Assembly (NCBI GenBank): GCA_003864495.1
Contig: ML133453.1
Location: 124,001-188,000, forward strand
Direction: 5' to 3'
DNA from: Nemopilema nomurai
Lineage: Eukaryota; Cnidaria; Scyphozoa; Rhizostomeae; Rhizostomatidae
Length of the DNA: 64,000 bases
In this document: piece by piece, positions 13,501-26,363 of the stretch
Layout of the letters: every line of letters begins with the position of its first letter
Numbering within the stretch: position 1 is the first letter of the stretch
Translations under genes and position numbers: made by a program
The notes under the pieces: model-generated
Told to the model about the DNA's origin: nothing
The model's database searches: none
The model's input: the letters and a program-made list of their open reading frames with translations, nothing else

Positions 13501-16500
13501 GGAATGACTTCGATATATTGTTTTAAGACTAATAATGTGTATCGTAGGATCGACTTTGAAAATGCTAGAGTTTTAAGGTAAGCAATAATATCAAAGGGGG
13601 AACGCCGGTTACGATCGACGATGGCATTTTGAAACAGGAATAGTCCACGGAGTTCAACATGGTAGAGTAACATCACTGCAAATACTACTAGATTAAGACA
13701 GATTGTTGCAAGAAGGCACCAATTGATGCAACCTCCCTTGTAACGTAACAAATTAGCGTAAAGGTAAACATAAAAGTATTGCGAAAATACAAAGGTTAAA
13801 GCATACTTGTTGCTCCAAAGCAATGTACTCTCTAAACAGTTTACTTTTTGGGCATTTACCTAACGCAGTACCCTGCGGATAAGCAAGTGAAGAAAAAAAT
13901 GAGGCGATCAAGATTTACTATATTGGACGGAGCCATAAGACGTCAAATTCATTAAAACTACGTTCAGCAGCACTTGCACAGAGGTAAGGAATCATTTAGA
14001 CAAAACAAATGACTTAATACAATTAGGACCTAGAGACAATCATATTCTCATGAACTGTAACAGAGAGATTGATATTAGACTGATTTTGCGAAAGTCGATC
14101 ACCTAGGAGTGTGACTTCATGAAAATTGGTGATATTGGGAGTTGATTTGACAAGGGACAGGTGTAGTCTAAATAGCTGAATTGTTATGCTGGCAACAACC
14201 TAAGTGTAGCTTACTTGTCGAAATGATCGGACTTTTGGATATAAACGTTGTCCAATACACATTAAAGTAATTAGGAAGACTTTATTTTATCATAATTAAA
14301 AGGCTGTGTCCGTCTGCATCAATAATTCATGACCAAAGATGGCTTAAGCTCTGAACAGCTATGCGCAAACAGGAACGCATCCATTACCGATTCTAATGTA
14401 GATGAATCTTCTGTGGACTTACCATTGCTTGTCTAGCCCGCCTTAGGTCCTTTTCACGGATTTCAAACTGTGCATAAAGGAGCCATACTTTGGCGAATGT
14501 AAACTGAAAAGGCATCAGCGATCATATCATCATTAGTGGCATTCAAAAAGTAACATCCTTGAAAGATTCCAACAATCCCTAACTCTACTTTAGCTTCTCA
14601 CAGTCACCAATTCTACCGCAACAAATTCATTATTAAGCGTGTTAAGCAATACTGTAACTACAAGCAGAGTCAGTGCACTTTGATATTAAACCAACTGAAG
14701 AGGCAAAAATTGTTTATGATTGTATTTGTTTCTACCTAGCATCCAAAGGTAGTTTTTGGACATTGGAATCTTATGTCTTATGCTTATCGAGCAGTGTCCT
14801 GGTCCTGCCTCTCGATGTGACCAGACCTCGTGATTTCTTATACTCGGATTCACAGAGAGCTGTTGACTCTCCCCACTTTGTGTGAAAGTTTGGCCATGCC
14901 AGGGACTCGAACCACAGACCCTTGGGTCTGTAGTAAGCACCACTAGCAACTGAATCATTCCCACACTCGAGAGCTCTGAGCATAACACGTAGTATATAGC
15001 ACACGAGTTAAATCAAACAGTACACACTGTCATAGCAGGGAACCAAATTCTTGCAACTCACTTTTTTGTGTGGGAGCAAATCCAGACATGCTTTGTAGAC
15101 TTCTCTTGTTCTTTCCATGTCCTTTAACAATATGAAAGCATCTAAGATTCTGAATAGTAATACGATCAAGTAAGGAGGAATTGCTTAAAAGAAGAACTCG
15201 CTTCTTCCTAAAACTGAAATGAGCATACCACTAAAAAAGAAGAGCAGAGGTCCTTGTCTTTGGCTTTCCTTCACTGGAAGGTGCAGTGCAGTTTGATTAA
15301 GACGCTCTGCATCATTTGGCTGACCAATCTAGCAAATGGTCGAAGGCGGACTTCTTTCAGCAAAGACGAATACACTGGGCTTGTTATAAATAATTACTAA
15401 GAAACGAACCAAGAATCGAATCGCCTCATCCTGGTGCACATTCTTAATAGGCTAGAGATCAAAAGGACATAGGACAAAGGCTAGAGATTCTAATATTGGA
15501 CACATATGCTATTTCAGTAGGAATGGTTTGGTATTTTTGGTGTGAGGGGGGGGGGGCAAGGCAAAAAGGCACAATGGTCTGTAAAGGCATAATACCTTAG
15601 CTACCAGCTCTTCGAATAATGCATAATTAATCCAGAGGTAAATATACCGACGCCAATGCTTTTTCATCTGCAAATGAGAACAGTAAAGCAAAGCATTAGT
15701 GGATCCATCAAATAATCAATTGGTTTCAGGAGACAGGCGACATACAGGAGAACCATTCTTGTATTTGGTGATCTCAAAGGGCAAAGGCCGTAGTTCAATT
15801 CAACACCCCTATTCTATGTTCCCTAAAATGATTATGAATACATCAAAAATTATGAATATAATAATTAATTCAAGAATAACACCAGTTTTAAAAGAAAGGT
15901 ACCTCTAGCGGTGGGATATTTGCAATGGCGCGCTCATAAACGTCCCTGACAACATCTAGGTCGTCCGATTCGCTTTCCATCAGTCGGAGGTAGTCGAACC
16001 ATGCATCGTAATTGCTTGGGTTGGTTTTTACTTCCTGGTGGAAAAAAATCACAAATTTAATTATCATTTGGCAGATACACATGTCTTTGGTTTGACCATT
16101 GATTTTTTGCTGTCTCCTGGATAGACTAGACCTTTAATGACCAGCAAAATTAAGAAAATAACAAAAAATTGCTAATCAGGAAACTTTAGGAAAAAATCAC
16201 CATCTAACTAGGGTGGTTAAAATGCTGAACGCGTTAAAGAAATAGATATTAACTGGAAAAGTTACACCAGAACTCGTTAATTTGAAAAGGAAGGTGTCCA
16301 GATTAATTATTTATAACTCAAGTATTTACAAAAAGACATACCATATTATATCATCAAGCTAGTATCTTAACTTGCCAAAAATAATCTTAGGCGTTTTTAT
16401 TTTTGCTTTTGAGTAGGATCCGCGCAATTAATGACGCGCAAATGGTGACAGCTTAGTTAAACCAACGTGTGTCACTGAAGATACATTTGCCTCGTAGCAT

Positions 16501-19500
16501 AGAAAAGTTGATCTGGCCACCCAAGGCAAAGATCTGACAGCGGACTGTAAAAGTTTATAAACTAAATAAGCTATGGGGGTAAAATGAATTTACTAAAAGT
16601 CCCGAAATTTGCTGCTTTTTTCAATTATACATTTTCAAGAAAATTTTGCAACTCGAAGAAGGAGGGAATTTTCAAACTCAATTAATTTCAAATCAGTTCT
16701 ACTCTTTTCGCGAATTTTTCGAATAAATGCAAATATGGAAGAATACAACAAAATATGTTGGACAGCTGGTATCTTTAATGTGAAAATGGCTCGGCGCGGC
16801 AATTAACCGAAGATGAGTCAACGAACCTCTTCATACTGGAATTTCCTCTTGCTTACTATAACGTCTTCTATTCCACTCCTGTCACCATATCGCTTTTCGA
16901 ACATGGTGTACTTATTGAACAGGTCCTAAGGCAAACAAGGCAGATATTGCTTGTGACAAGCTAAGTAGACGAAGTTCTATCAATTAAAGAAATATTTAGC
17001 ATAGGGAGAAAGCATTGCAACAAGTATCAATATGTTTAAACACAATATTTAAACCGTAGATGTGAAACCAAGCTACTTTATCTTAGATAACTAAAAGGGC
17101 ATTGAAACTTGAGGGAACAATGTCAACGGGCATTGAAACCTGTTTTGTAAAATGGAACGAAAAAAGTCAACGGCAAAAGCTTTCAGAGGTGCCCATCAAT
17201 ATAATAAAGGAAACTTGTTCGGGACATCAGAATTGAGGGTTTCAAAAGACGAACGACCGCTTCTTATAAAAGGAACAAAATTCAGCATAATTCCACAAAG
17301 AGGTTAGCAGAAATAATTACCTCGGCATGCTGCTTAGGTATGTGGTCCAAAGCATACTTGTAAATGACCCTGACTCTTTCAAACTAGGAGAAATGAAATT
17401 ATTCATAGACATTTATCAGCTCAGGACCCTTGAAGTAGCGGGTAAAATGAAAATTAAATGGATACAATATATTAGAGACAAGGTTATTTGCTTCAAAGAC
17501 AGTGAAATAAGGGTGATACTAAATTTAATGCTAAATAGTGCCTGGGTCTGATGTAAACACCACTTTTCGCAAAAAGTGAGAAATCTGACAATTTTAAGCC
17601 TTTCCTACGTGGAAAAAGGTTTGAGCTAACAATGATTTCAATTCCAATAGTCATACTTCGATCAAGTAGTTCATTCTAAAAAGCTCAATTCATAATTCCA
17701 TATATTCCTGGAGCTCTTGGAATAGGAGCAGAGAAGGATTTTAGCGAATAATAAAGACCAGGTAATCAAGAACCACTCTTTATGATGACTGCTATCAGTT
17801 ACTAAGTGACAGGTCCAATCAATTAAAATGTCAATCATCTACCGAATCATACGTGATCCGCTACAATATCTGTAGTTGACACGTAACAAAAAGTCTTGTA
17901 AAATATGTAGGTGAGTTGAAGTATACAACCAACCTCTCTCTGGTTTTCTTCAAAACGAGCAAAAGCAATGAATAACTTCTCGTCCATGTTGTTGTCCCCA
18001 AAGTATTCAACTGCCCTTTCGTACACGATACGCGCATTTGCTGGAAGACATATAAACAGGATACTTCTAACAAAGAGTTTGCGCCTCTACTTAATGCTAG
18101 CATAAAAACCCTTCTTTTTCTCGCAATCTAACGTACACAATCTTCTTCCTACTGCTAATGAAACTTTCAATTCTTCTTGAAATAGATAGACAATAAACCC
18201 AATAGTATAAATGACGCAAGGACTTTGAAATGGTTGGTGATGAATTCAAGGTTGCTTGTCTGTCCACTTCTCAACATAGCAAAAGGACAGTTGAGTGTCA
18301 TACACAGCATACATATCATTAGTCATAGATTACACACAATACAAACCGAGGCACACTTTGACAATCCACTGGGAGATTAGAAATTGATCCACGTCAAAGA
18401 AATTGCATTTGAGAAGGACGACTTTAGTCAAGGATATATCACGTAATCTCGGTCATGTAATGATACATTGTACGCATTCATTTCAAACTTCTTACGAAAA
18501 AAATTAAGCCATAATTTAGAATCGATATTAATAAAATATGCTACCCTAGGGAAGATAAACAATCTCACAAAAACCAACAAACCAGCATTTCCTTGGGACT
18601 CTTCGAATCTTGCGAATTTGATCCAATTTTTCACATCCGGGTGAACCATAACGAATCGTTCGTAGATGTGCCTTGCACGATCAGCCTCCTTGTACCGCAA
18701 CTCCATCTTGATGAACGAGAACCAGGCCTGTTCCTCAGGCTCCCATTCCACCCACCGCTCGAATACCTGTCTGGCACCGGGTATATTCCCAAGCATTTCT
18801 TCCATGTAGGTGTATTTGAACCTGTGAAAATGAAATCATGACAAAAAACTGTCATTCAATTAACATACATAGATTCATTTTTGCTTCTGGTGAATGTAAA
18901 TCAAAGCTGGAGACATATTTGCTGCGATTACAGTTTGGACAAAACTCAGCAAAAAAAGCACTTAGCCACAAATGGATTGACAAACTTATTAGCCTTGTAC
19001 CAAGTCACAAAGTGAAACTTACCAAAACTGGCTGCATCTCGGAAGAACAGTAACAGCCCTGTCCCAAATGTTTCTTGCATGATTCACTTGACGATGTCTG
19101 TTAGATGAAGATAACAAAAAAAATTAGCAAAACGCTTCCATATCAGTGCAAAGAGACATCTCAACAATAGGTTTATTTTCATTTTACATGGATAATAATA
19201 ACAATAATTCTCTAAACTTTCATAAGGTATAAAGGCAGCTTAATAACTGTTGCAGATTAAAACAAAATCTGCTTAGATTGGAGATTTATTTACCCATTGG
19301 AGTGGTCTCTAAAGCAACATATATGTGAGCAACATATATTATAAGCATACATATATGCATACAAGCATTCATTCGTATTTGGTTATCACTGCATCTTGGT
19401 TCTAATCGATGCATTTTGAATGCCTAATAAATGAATACCCAGCCCTAATAAATTATCAATCTCGAACTTCAGGAAAATTTTTTTAGATCTGTCAGTTCTC

Positions 19501-21820
19501 AAAAGCAAAACGGAGCTTTTCCAAATGGAAAAGAATAATATACTCATTCAAACCTTCAAGCAGACCTTACATTCTGAAGTAATTGTTTCAAATACTCACT
19601 TCATTTCCATTTCTGCATATTTCAGCCAAATTGGAATGCATCGATGGTTAACATCCAGAGCTCTCTCGTAAACAGATCTAGCTCTATTAAAAAGAACAGC
19701 ATAAACTATTTATATTGATTTTAGACTACCAAACAGCTTTAGAAGAACAAAGCAATTGCTTTTTTAAAGTTCATTCGAAGATAAACTCATTTCATTTCAG
19801 CAACTACTGCAATTCAAAAAGTATTTGCAAATAAATTTTTAAAAGTAGTGCATGAATTATAGGTATGCATAAGTTTTTAAAACCAACATCATAAAAATGG
19901 AAAAGTGAGAGCATATTTTCAGAAAAAAACTGTTTCTAGGTACAAAATTTAATTATAAGATTAAACGAATAATGTCATTCATATACCTCTGAATTTCCTT
20001 CTGGCTCTCTTCCCATTTTGCATATTTAATCCAATTGGATACAACATTTCGATTTTTTCTTAAACTGTCTTCAAATGCCTGAGATTTGTAATATGACAGA
20101 TACATACATGAAAGCAAATAATGGGGATTACATACATGAAAGCAAAAAAATTATCACAAGACATGCTTTTTCTGACATATTGCAACAAATAAGACATGAT
20201 AATGGGCTTTGTTAAAACAAGACTAAATAACACTGCTTACAATAATAAAAGTGCTAACACAGAACAAAGTTTGCAATAAGTAACCATTTCCATATCTTCA
20301 TGAAAAGATTCTTTGCTTCGAGTGATGTAAAAAATCAGCATATGACAAGAGTAAAGAAATTAACAACTAAAAATCTCGCTGTAAAGACTTTTTCCAAAAC
20401 AAACCTTGCGCTTTTTTAATCTATATGTTTGCAGCTCTTCTGGATCAGTGATCTTCTGCTTTGGCGGCTAGTTGTTGGATAAAAAGGAAAACAATTTGTC
20501 TCACTGTGGGCTACCTATTGGTACATCAGTAGCACAGTAGTAACACAGCTGGCTCACAGTCACAATGTTGCAGGTTCAAAGTCTTGGAAGGGCACCCAAT
20601 GCTTTAAGTATCAAAGCACACAAGAAAATGAAGTCCTCTAATCAGTGGAGTGACTGAAAATTCCTAGCTACCCCCCTGTCTCTAATAGTGGTACCAAAAC
20701 TAAAGGAGGCAATTTTGATGCAAAAACTAAAGGAGCCCTTGCCCTCCACAACAATTGAATGCCATACAATAAGAATACAAACATTTTTCAAGAAATATTT
20801 TTACATTAGTTTTGTGAGGCATTGTCTTAGCATCTGTCCTTTAACTTACAAAAAAATTTTGGCTGCATACATACCATCAAATGGCAAGCAAATTGAAAAA
20901 CACATTATGAATATATACAGCTAAAATTTTAATTTTCCTTTTTAAGTAGCAACAGTTAGCCTTGAAATATCTTTAAAAATATACTTGAATATATCTAGAG
21001 CTTGTGTTATGGTTTTTCTGTCATACAGTGCTTCATATGCTTGCCTGTAATGCCATATATATGTATATATTTATATATATAAATTATACTTACAGGAGGA
21101 ACAATTTCAAGTTGCCTTTCTTTGGCCTCCCTCAATAACTGTTCTGCTGTGATCTGAACAGGAGCAGGGGCCTTGTTCTTGACCTATGGAAACAATTTCA
21201 TGATATATCACACTTTTGCAGCATGTTTGGTGTATGCTATATTAATGAATCAAAATTTGGCTGATTTAACAAAAACTCTACTTGAATAATGTAGCTTGAT
21301 GAATTTGAATTTGCCACCTTGACACTTTAAAAAACATTTGTGAGAAATTTCTCACATCTAAAATACCTTTGTATCTTGGAAAAAAGATTTTCTTGTTACT
21401 TTTTCTTATCTTCTAAAGATGGAGAATATGTGTAAAATATCTACATCCTCGTCTCCTTTTTCCATTACTGTTTAATCATTATTCATCACATCTTTACTTT
21501 GTCATTCTGAAATTTTGTCCCATCTGGTGTAGAAACCTATGTACTTCTAATCAGATTGGCTTGGCATCTGTTAACCTTTTCTCAAATCCTCAGAACAAAT
21601 ATTATTCATGAAATAATAAATTAAGCATGTAGAAGAAAAAGAGGTAAATATACAACATATTTCCATGAACAGTTTACAGGCTGGCAAGTGGCAACCACTT
21701 CTGCAAAGAAGTGTACCCCGCCAAAAAACCGTTACCATCATCATTTTAAAACTAAAAACTGAACCTCACCTTCGCAACTTTGGGCACTCGCTTCTTTTTT
21801 TCGGGCTCTTCTGTATCCAT
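7511..21820 (-). CDS. CRNKL1: Crooked-neck-like pre-mRNA splicing factor
   Basis: Twenty-two coding exons in transcript order: 21770-21820, 21094-21183, 20405-20467, 19987-20078, 19600-19683, 19023-19097, 18583-18821, 17934-18040, 17321-17383, 16827-16925, 15903-16034, 15596-15667, 15062-15121, 14423-14503, 13807-13872, 13266-13346, 12246-12338, 11382-11483, 9336-9400, 8731-8821, 8307-8399, 7511-7759. Every junction keeps frame (2148 nt, 715 aa). CRNKL1 (yeast Clf1) is a nuclear scaffold of the Prp19-associated complex, acting in spliceosome activation and catalysis. Residues about 69-600 are HAT (half-a-TPR) repeats, e.g. [30 protein letters not shown], and nearly every exon carries one. Residues 615-627 form a Lys/Arg cluster resembling a nuclear signal, followed by the conserved [15 protein letters not shown]. 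The last 45 residues are Asp/Ser/Glu-rich. Introns 3, 7, 8 and 10 have GTTNGT donors. The start gives the conserved [15 protein letters not shown]-terminus. Confidence 0.95.
9214..9305. repeat. 23-bp minisatellite in CRNKL1 intron 19
   Basis: Four head-to-tail units of CACCTTTGCTACTTTGCTAC followed by TTT, with only a few changes (units 3 and 4). The array lies within CRNKL1 intron 19, about 30 bases from the donor of exon 19 on the transcribed strand. The Leu/Phe/Cys-rich open frame read through it is a product of the repeat, not a gene. Confidence 0.9.
13100..13156 (+). repeat. 57-bp dispersed repeat, copy A
   Basis: A 57-bp stretch starting GACAACTTTGGCTCGGATCG recurs at 26364-26420 in the same orientation with four substitutions. 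Upstream are CT-rich sequence and a TATAAATA motif near 12984. The repeat may belong to a larger element such as a solo LTR or SINE, but I cannot define its ends. It lies inside CRNKL1 intron 16, on the strand opposite to transcription. Confidence 0.75.
14892..14960 (-). repeat. tRNA-like segment, SINE relic
   Basis: On the minus strand, GATTCAGTTGCTAGTGG resembles an internal A box and D arm. About 30 bases later GGTTCGAGTCCC is an excellent B box and T loop. Between them ACAGACCC...GGGTCTGT forms a perfect stem. The acceptor stem is not convincing, so this is more likely the head of a tRNA-derived SINE than a working tRNA. It sits in CRNKL1 intron 13 in the sense orientation. Confidence 0.45.
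20525..20582 (+). repeat. Possible second tRNA-like segment
   Basis: The order TAGCACAGTAGTAACACA, GGCTCACAGTCAC, then GGTTCAAAGTC has the spacing of A box, anticodon arm and B box. The match is degenerate and no foldable acceptor stem is visible. It lies in CRNKL1 intron 2 upstream of exon 3. The call rests on pattern only. Confidence 0.25.
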
Positions 21821-23587
21821 TAGGTATCAAATATTACAACGACCCTTTATCTAGACAGATCATTGACCCGACGTAACACTAACTTTTCTCATTCATGCAA
21901 GTTAGGCCATGAACCGAAAGTGCCTGCCCCGTTTTGAGAAAGAGGCTACTATAAAATCTTGAGCGCTTCAACCAATGATTTGAAAATAAATCATCTGTTG
22001 TTTGAAACTGCAAGTAAGTTTCATGCCATTGAACTGCTTCTGACGTTTCTAATAAAAATTTTTATTTGGCAATGTTACCTTGAGTCATACACGTAGATAA
22101 ATAATTGCTGTGTTTGCCCGATATAATTCAATTTTATCACAAATATTTATCAAAGCTTGTGTCGGAATGATGAATTTTCTTATTAGTGACACGGTTTTTT
22201 ACTTGTTTTCTTGACTTAACCTTTTGATATTTCGAAGTCAAAACATAAATTCTATTCAATGTTTAAGTTGGAGCTTCCCAGATAAGCAATTTGGGAGACT
22301 GAAGGTAAAATAACAGTGGCCGTTGCAATGCAGACAAAACTTTAAAGCTATTGCTTTGTCGGTTCCTCTTCAAGACTGATTCTCTCAATGCCAGCGAAAT
22401 TCGCAGAAACGTTTTTGGAATGGGCCTTAAAGTTTTTTTATTTATTTGCAATCCACAAAGATGAAGAATCTGAAAAGAAATAATGAGTTCTTTTTGCAAT
22501 CATTGCTTGCAGGTGACATAATAATTTGCTGCGTGGCTTTTCAATGACTTTGTTGAGAATTGGATTGGACGTTTAATCATTATTTAAACTTGGGTGATTC
22601 TATTGACCTTAGGCTCCGTCTAAGTAAAGTCTTGTTTTAATTTCTGTGCTTATAAAACATTGTGAAAATACTTATTTGAAATAACTTTATAAAACTGATG
22701 ATTTTTCGCAAGACTTAACCTGTGAGTTCTCTACTTTGTATAACTTCTTCCAATTTACACAATTAGCAATTATCAATTAACCAAGTCCCCGACTTTGTTA
22801 CCAATTTTGTCAAGAGTTCTGGTTGCTCGCTGCACCTGCCTTGAAGTGCAGTACTTGTGGCAGGTATCGCTGTAACATTTATTAATCACAAATAATACTG
22901 CTCAATATTCAATCTACACACATAAGACCAATGTTACAAGACCGCAATAGGAGCAATCTACTAAACGATAGTGTATAGTGGAACTAGCAACCCCTAGCAA
23001 CTTTATAATTGCGTCTCGTTTGAAATCATCTTTTGATCACAACAACAGTGCGCCTTTAGAAAGAAGGCCTTTTAACTGTGATCTAAGATGATCTTTAGCA
23101 TCGACAAGCAAGTTAGCTAACAGCTTCTTTTTGCAGTTTCACTGGTAATCTAGTAACACTAGAGCGCTGCTAATATTATTGTAAAATATTCAATTAGAAG
23201 TTGGAAGGGGGGAAGGGGCCTCGAGGTATTCGTGGCTAACACACTTCACTTTAGCCGCGAGGCATTAAAGTTCATGCTAGCTGCATTTTTGTTGCTCTTG
23301 AAGTCTATTGTAGATTATCGTTACATCTATCTCTCATATAGGGTTTAGGGCACAGAATTAAATAAGAATACGCTATTAATGGGTCGACCAAAGCTTAGGT
23401 TTGGCTAAAGTTTTGGCTACGTTAACGAGTTATGACTAGAAGAGGCCTATTAAGTAGACATGATGATTATGATAAGCCAAATATTCTATCCAAAGCTACA
23501 GAAGAGCATATACAAAAAGCCGTTTTGGTTCAAAAACAATTTTGCTGTGATAAATAAAGTCCCAGTTAACGGTTGAGAATAAAACTG
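21821..23587. other. Intergenic, CRNKL1 promoter side and TMED 3' side
   Basis: AT-rich spacer of 1.77 kb between two genes on the minus strand. It must contain the CRNKL1 promoter near 21.85-22.0 kb and the TMED 3' untranslated region near 23.5 kb, but no TATA box or distinctive element stands out. No coding exon is recognised. Confidence 0.5.
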
Positions 23588-24214
23588 TTAAATTTGATCT
23601 TTCTTGATAGCGAAGAAGCTCCTTAAAAGCAAAACCTGTCCAATACCAATGAAAACAATTATAATTGTCTGCCCGAGACTCCACCAAACGACTTTCTCGT
23701 GGAGACCTTCTGCCGTCAGCCGTCCATTTGCCTCGCGGATTCTGTGGTGGTTTTGATATAGTTCAGCGACTCGCATGGAATCATGGATGTTTACAATCGA
23801 TGTCTCCAGTTGTGTCATAGGCCCGGTCTGTGCCTTACTGTTTGTGCCAGTCTGCATGGCATTCTCGTCACCAACGACAAAGTCCAAATAGATCAGGTTG
23901 TTGTACATGGAGAAGTCGTATATATTGCTAAAGCAGATCTTATAAGTGCCTGTTACGTTGACTGGGAATTTGAAATATTCATAGTCCTTCTGATATACTC
24001 GATAAATGACGCGCCCTGTTGGGTCTTCCAGCGTGACGTCTACGTGGGGCTTCGATCCAGTGATGGGGGCAAACTCGATAGATGCCATTTGACCGACTTG
24101 GATGTCCTCAAAGAAGCATTCCCATCCATTCAAGAAAAACTGCACATGGCGAGCACTTGTTGTGGCAATGAAGGATGCTATGAGCAACCAACTGATTATT
24201 CTAACGCTCCCCAT
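23588..24214 (-). CDS. TMED7: p24-gamma family cargo receptor, TMED7-like
   Basis: One uninterrupted frame of 208 aa, the usual length of the family. p24 proteins are type I membrane cargo adaptors cycling between ER and Golgi in COPII and COPI vesicles. Visible parts: signal peptide at residues 1-21 (hydrophobic, ending ATTSA); a GOLD domain with the two disulphide cysteines C33 (WECFFED) and C94 (YKICFSN); a potential glycosylation site NVT at 86-88; a coiled stalk about 135-175 (TQLETSIVNIHDSMR); a transmembrane helix about 177-197; and a short tail with the FF pair (200-201) used for COPII binding and a KK pair (204-205). The lysines stand at -4/-5, not the canonical KKXX spacing. The tail and helix resemble TMED3/7 more than TMED1/5. 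The absence of introns is notable. The long open frame on the opposite strand (23783-24421) is a shadow. Confidence 0.92.
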   Translation of the reverse strand: MGSVRIISWLLIASFIATTSARHVQFFLNGWECFFEDIQVGQMASIEFAPITGSKPHVDVTLEDPTGRVIYRVYQKDYEYFKFPVNVTGTYKICFSNIYDFSMYNNLIYLDFVVGDENAMQTGTNSKAQTGPMTQLETSIVNIHDSMRVAELYQNHHRIREANGRLTAEGLHEKVVWWSLGQTIIIVFIGIGQVLLLRSFFAIKKDQI

Positions 24215-25637
24215 AATCTTTTCAAACTAAATCTTTCAGAGGGAGAAGTCCTATGGTTCCTTTCTGCACACCGGAAAATGTTCTGCTCTCATTTACTCCT
24301 GTATTTTGTGAAAAGGATATATGAGTTTTGTGAAGGTGCGGATTTCAGCCTAGTAAGACACGTTTCATTAGCAGGCAATAACAGGTGCCTGTGCTCAGTG
24401 AACAAAGCTAAAGACCAATGATTAACAAATCCCAATGCGGATCACCTGTGAACCTGCTATATCGCAAATTGTTTACCTATATTTTCAACTGACCGAGAGT
24501 TGCCAAACAAACCATCATTACTACGCATTTGGGAGACAAACAGCATCTCCAGTTAACAGTGCCACCCACAACTCCACCCCTCCCCCCTCCTCACCCGACC
24601 CTGTACTTTTGCAGTGGGACTAGACGCTAATCACGTGACTTCTGTGGTTGTTGTTGTTTTGTTCATGAATCAATTTCGCTCCTTCACTCTCTGATTAAGA
24701 CGGGGATTATTTGACGTACTCAAACCTATACCATTTTATATACCAGCCTTCTGTTAGTGCTTGGGTAGACCATAAAAGTTTTTATAACAAATGATTGCAG
24801 CCAAATTAGCCGTTTGCTGATTAGAATCTCTCTGAAAAACGGGCTCAGAAGAACCCCAGTTTGTGGTCCCTGCTTGAAAATATGAATTAATGATACACAT
24901 GGGGGCCGGAGCAACGAGGGCAGCCAAGTGCCCTTTCTGAAAACTGGTTTGAAATAAGATTGAATTGCATTTAATGAATTTCATATGCTTGCATTAGCAT
25001 TTATTCTTGTGAAAGCACATATTCACCTTATTTGTTATTAAAGGAAACTTTATCAACTGACAAAAATCGAGGAACATTATCTTAGTGTTTTCTGCAATTT
25101 TTGGTTTGATTTGCGGTTTCTCCCTGTTAACTTTCTGTTTATTTCCTTCCTTTGTAACATTTTGCTTGATATCATCAGCAATGAAAATTTCCATGTTACT
25201 TAATTTTAATTCGAGCCTTTTCGCTGATTTGTACATTTTCCATACTGTTTGATAAAACTGTGGACATGAAATTGAAAGTTTTTGCAACCATTCGACATAA
25301 AAAGCGAATTGTCTCTCATCTGCAATAACACTGATGGACGATTCCTTTTGCTTTCATGATCTCAATAACACTCTGTACTAGGTATGAGATATTTGGCAAA
25401 AAGGCCGCTTGCTAAACAAACTCTCCCGGTTGTTTCAACAGCTGATTTTGACTCCATAAGGTTCCCATTCTGGGGTTTCTGCCGCGCCGCATCATGAAGC
25501 GTCCGGCGCCTAGATATTTATTTTTGCCTGGCGAGTTATTGTTGACCAGCCTGTCGCATAGTGGTCGATACAGACAGCGGTGTTTCTAAAGGGGGAGGGG
25601 GGGCAATGTATCGGAAACAAGAATATTTAGATCAACT
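24215..25637. other. Intergenic upstream of TMED
   Basis: No gene is supported. The TMED promoter should be in the first few hundred bases. Short minus-strand frames at 24754-24984 and 24994-25287 have AT-biased composition and no motif. A G-run-bearing phrase near 25573-25605 (GGTGTTTCTAAAGGGGGAGG) resembles the edges of other decayed elements in this window. Confidence 0.5.
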
Positions 25638-26191
25638 TGAAGCAGTGGCGGATTTAGTGGAGGCACCCTCTTCGCTGATTTGAAGCTGGTCCGGCGCCCC
25701 TGCTTTGAAATTGTGCACCCCTTTTGAAAAACGTATTTCAAATATTTCTCTTGAAGAGAAAAAAAACCTGCAGACAACGCCCCGTTAGCAGTTAAAACCT
25801 TTGCAGCACGACAATGCTTGCCCAAAAAGGTGCGCTTGAAGTTGCACATGTGTTTCTAGGAAGTAAAATTCTCTCAGTCAATTAAACATCATTGAGATGT
25901 GCAATCAGAACCAATGGTCACCCTTTCTTCCTTTCCTCACCGTCTCACCAGAGACTTAGTATGAATCCTCCTCTCCCAAATATTTTTGTAAATATAAATT
26001 AGAATCGTCGAGCTGTCAGTCTTGAGTGATTTGGCATTTATTTTGTTGAATTCTAGTCCTGGAGATCCATTTGTAGCTTCTCTAGAAGGCTCAATTTAAA
26101 AAAATTATTTTCCGACTGACCAACTGGTGGGTCCTCCAATGTCGCTAAATTTTATTCTTAGCGCTCACAGGCTAAATTTCATGGCTAAATC

Positions 26192-26345
26192 TCTCTCTCT
26201 CTCGCTCTCTCCTCCTCTTTCTCGCTCTCTCCTCCTCTTTCTCGCTCTCTCCTCCTCTCTCTCGCTCTCTCCTCCTCTCTCTCGCTCTCTCCTCCTCTCT
26301 CTCGCTCTCTCCCCCTCTCTCTCGCTCTCCCTCGCTCTCTCTCCC
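26192..26345. repeat. Polypyrimidine minisatellite, 20-bp unit
   Basis: Repeated units of the form TCTCGCTCTCTCCTCCTCTC run for about 150 bases with minor variation, changing to shorter CTCT repeats at both edges. One strand is almost purely pyrimidine, so triplex-type structure is possible. The Leu/Ser-rich frame through it is not a gene. Confidence 0.9.
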
Positions 26346-26363
26346 TAACGTGTTATCCGTTAT

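Noticed and set aside
13861..13872. A closer acceptor (GCGTTAG) for CRNKL1 exon 15
   Set aside because: It would put the exon out of phase with exon 14 and drop the conserved GTALGKCPK start; the CCGCAG acceptor at 13873 keeps frame and conservation.
23783..24421. A 212-codon plus-strand open frame
   Set aside because: It is antisense to the well-supported TMED coding exon; its codons mirror that gene and it has no family features.
26127..26348. A Ser/Leu-repeat frame
   Set aside because: It is read through the CT minisatellite; periodic by construction.
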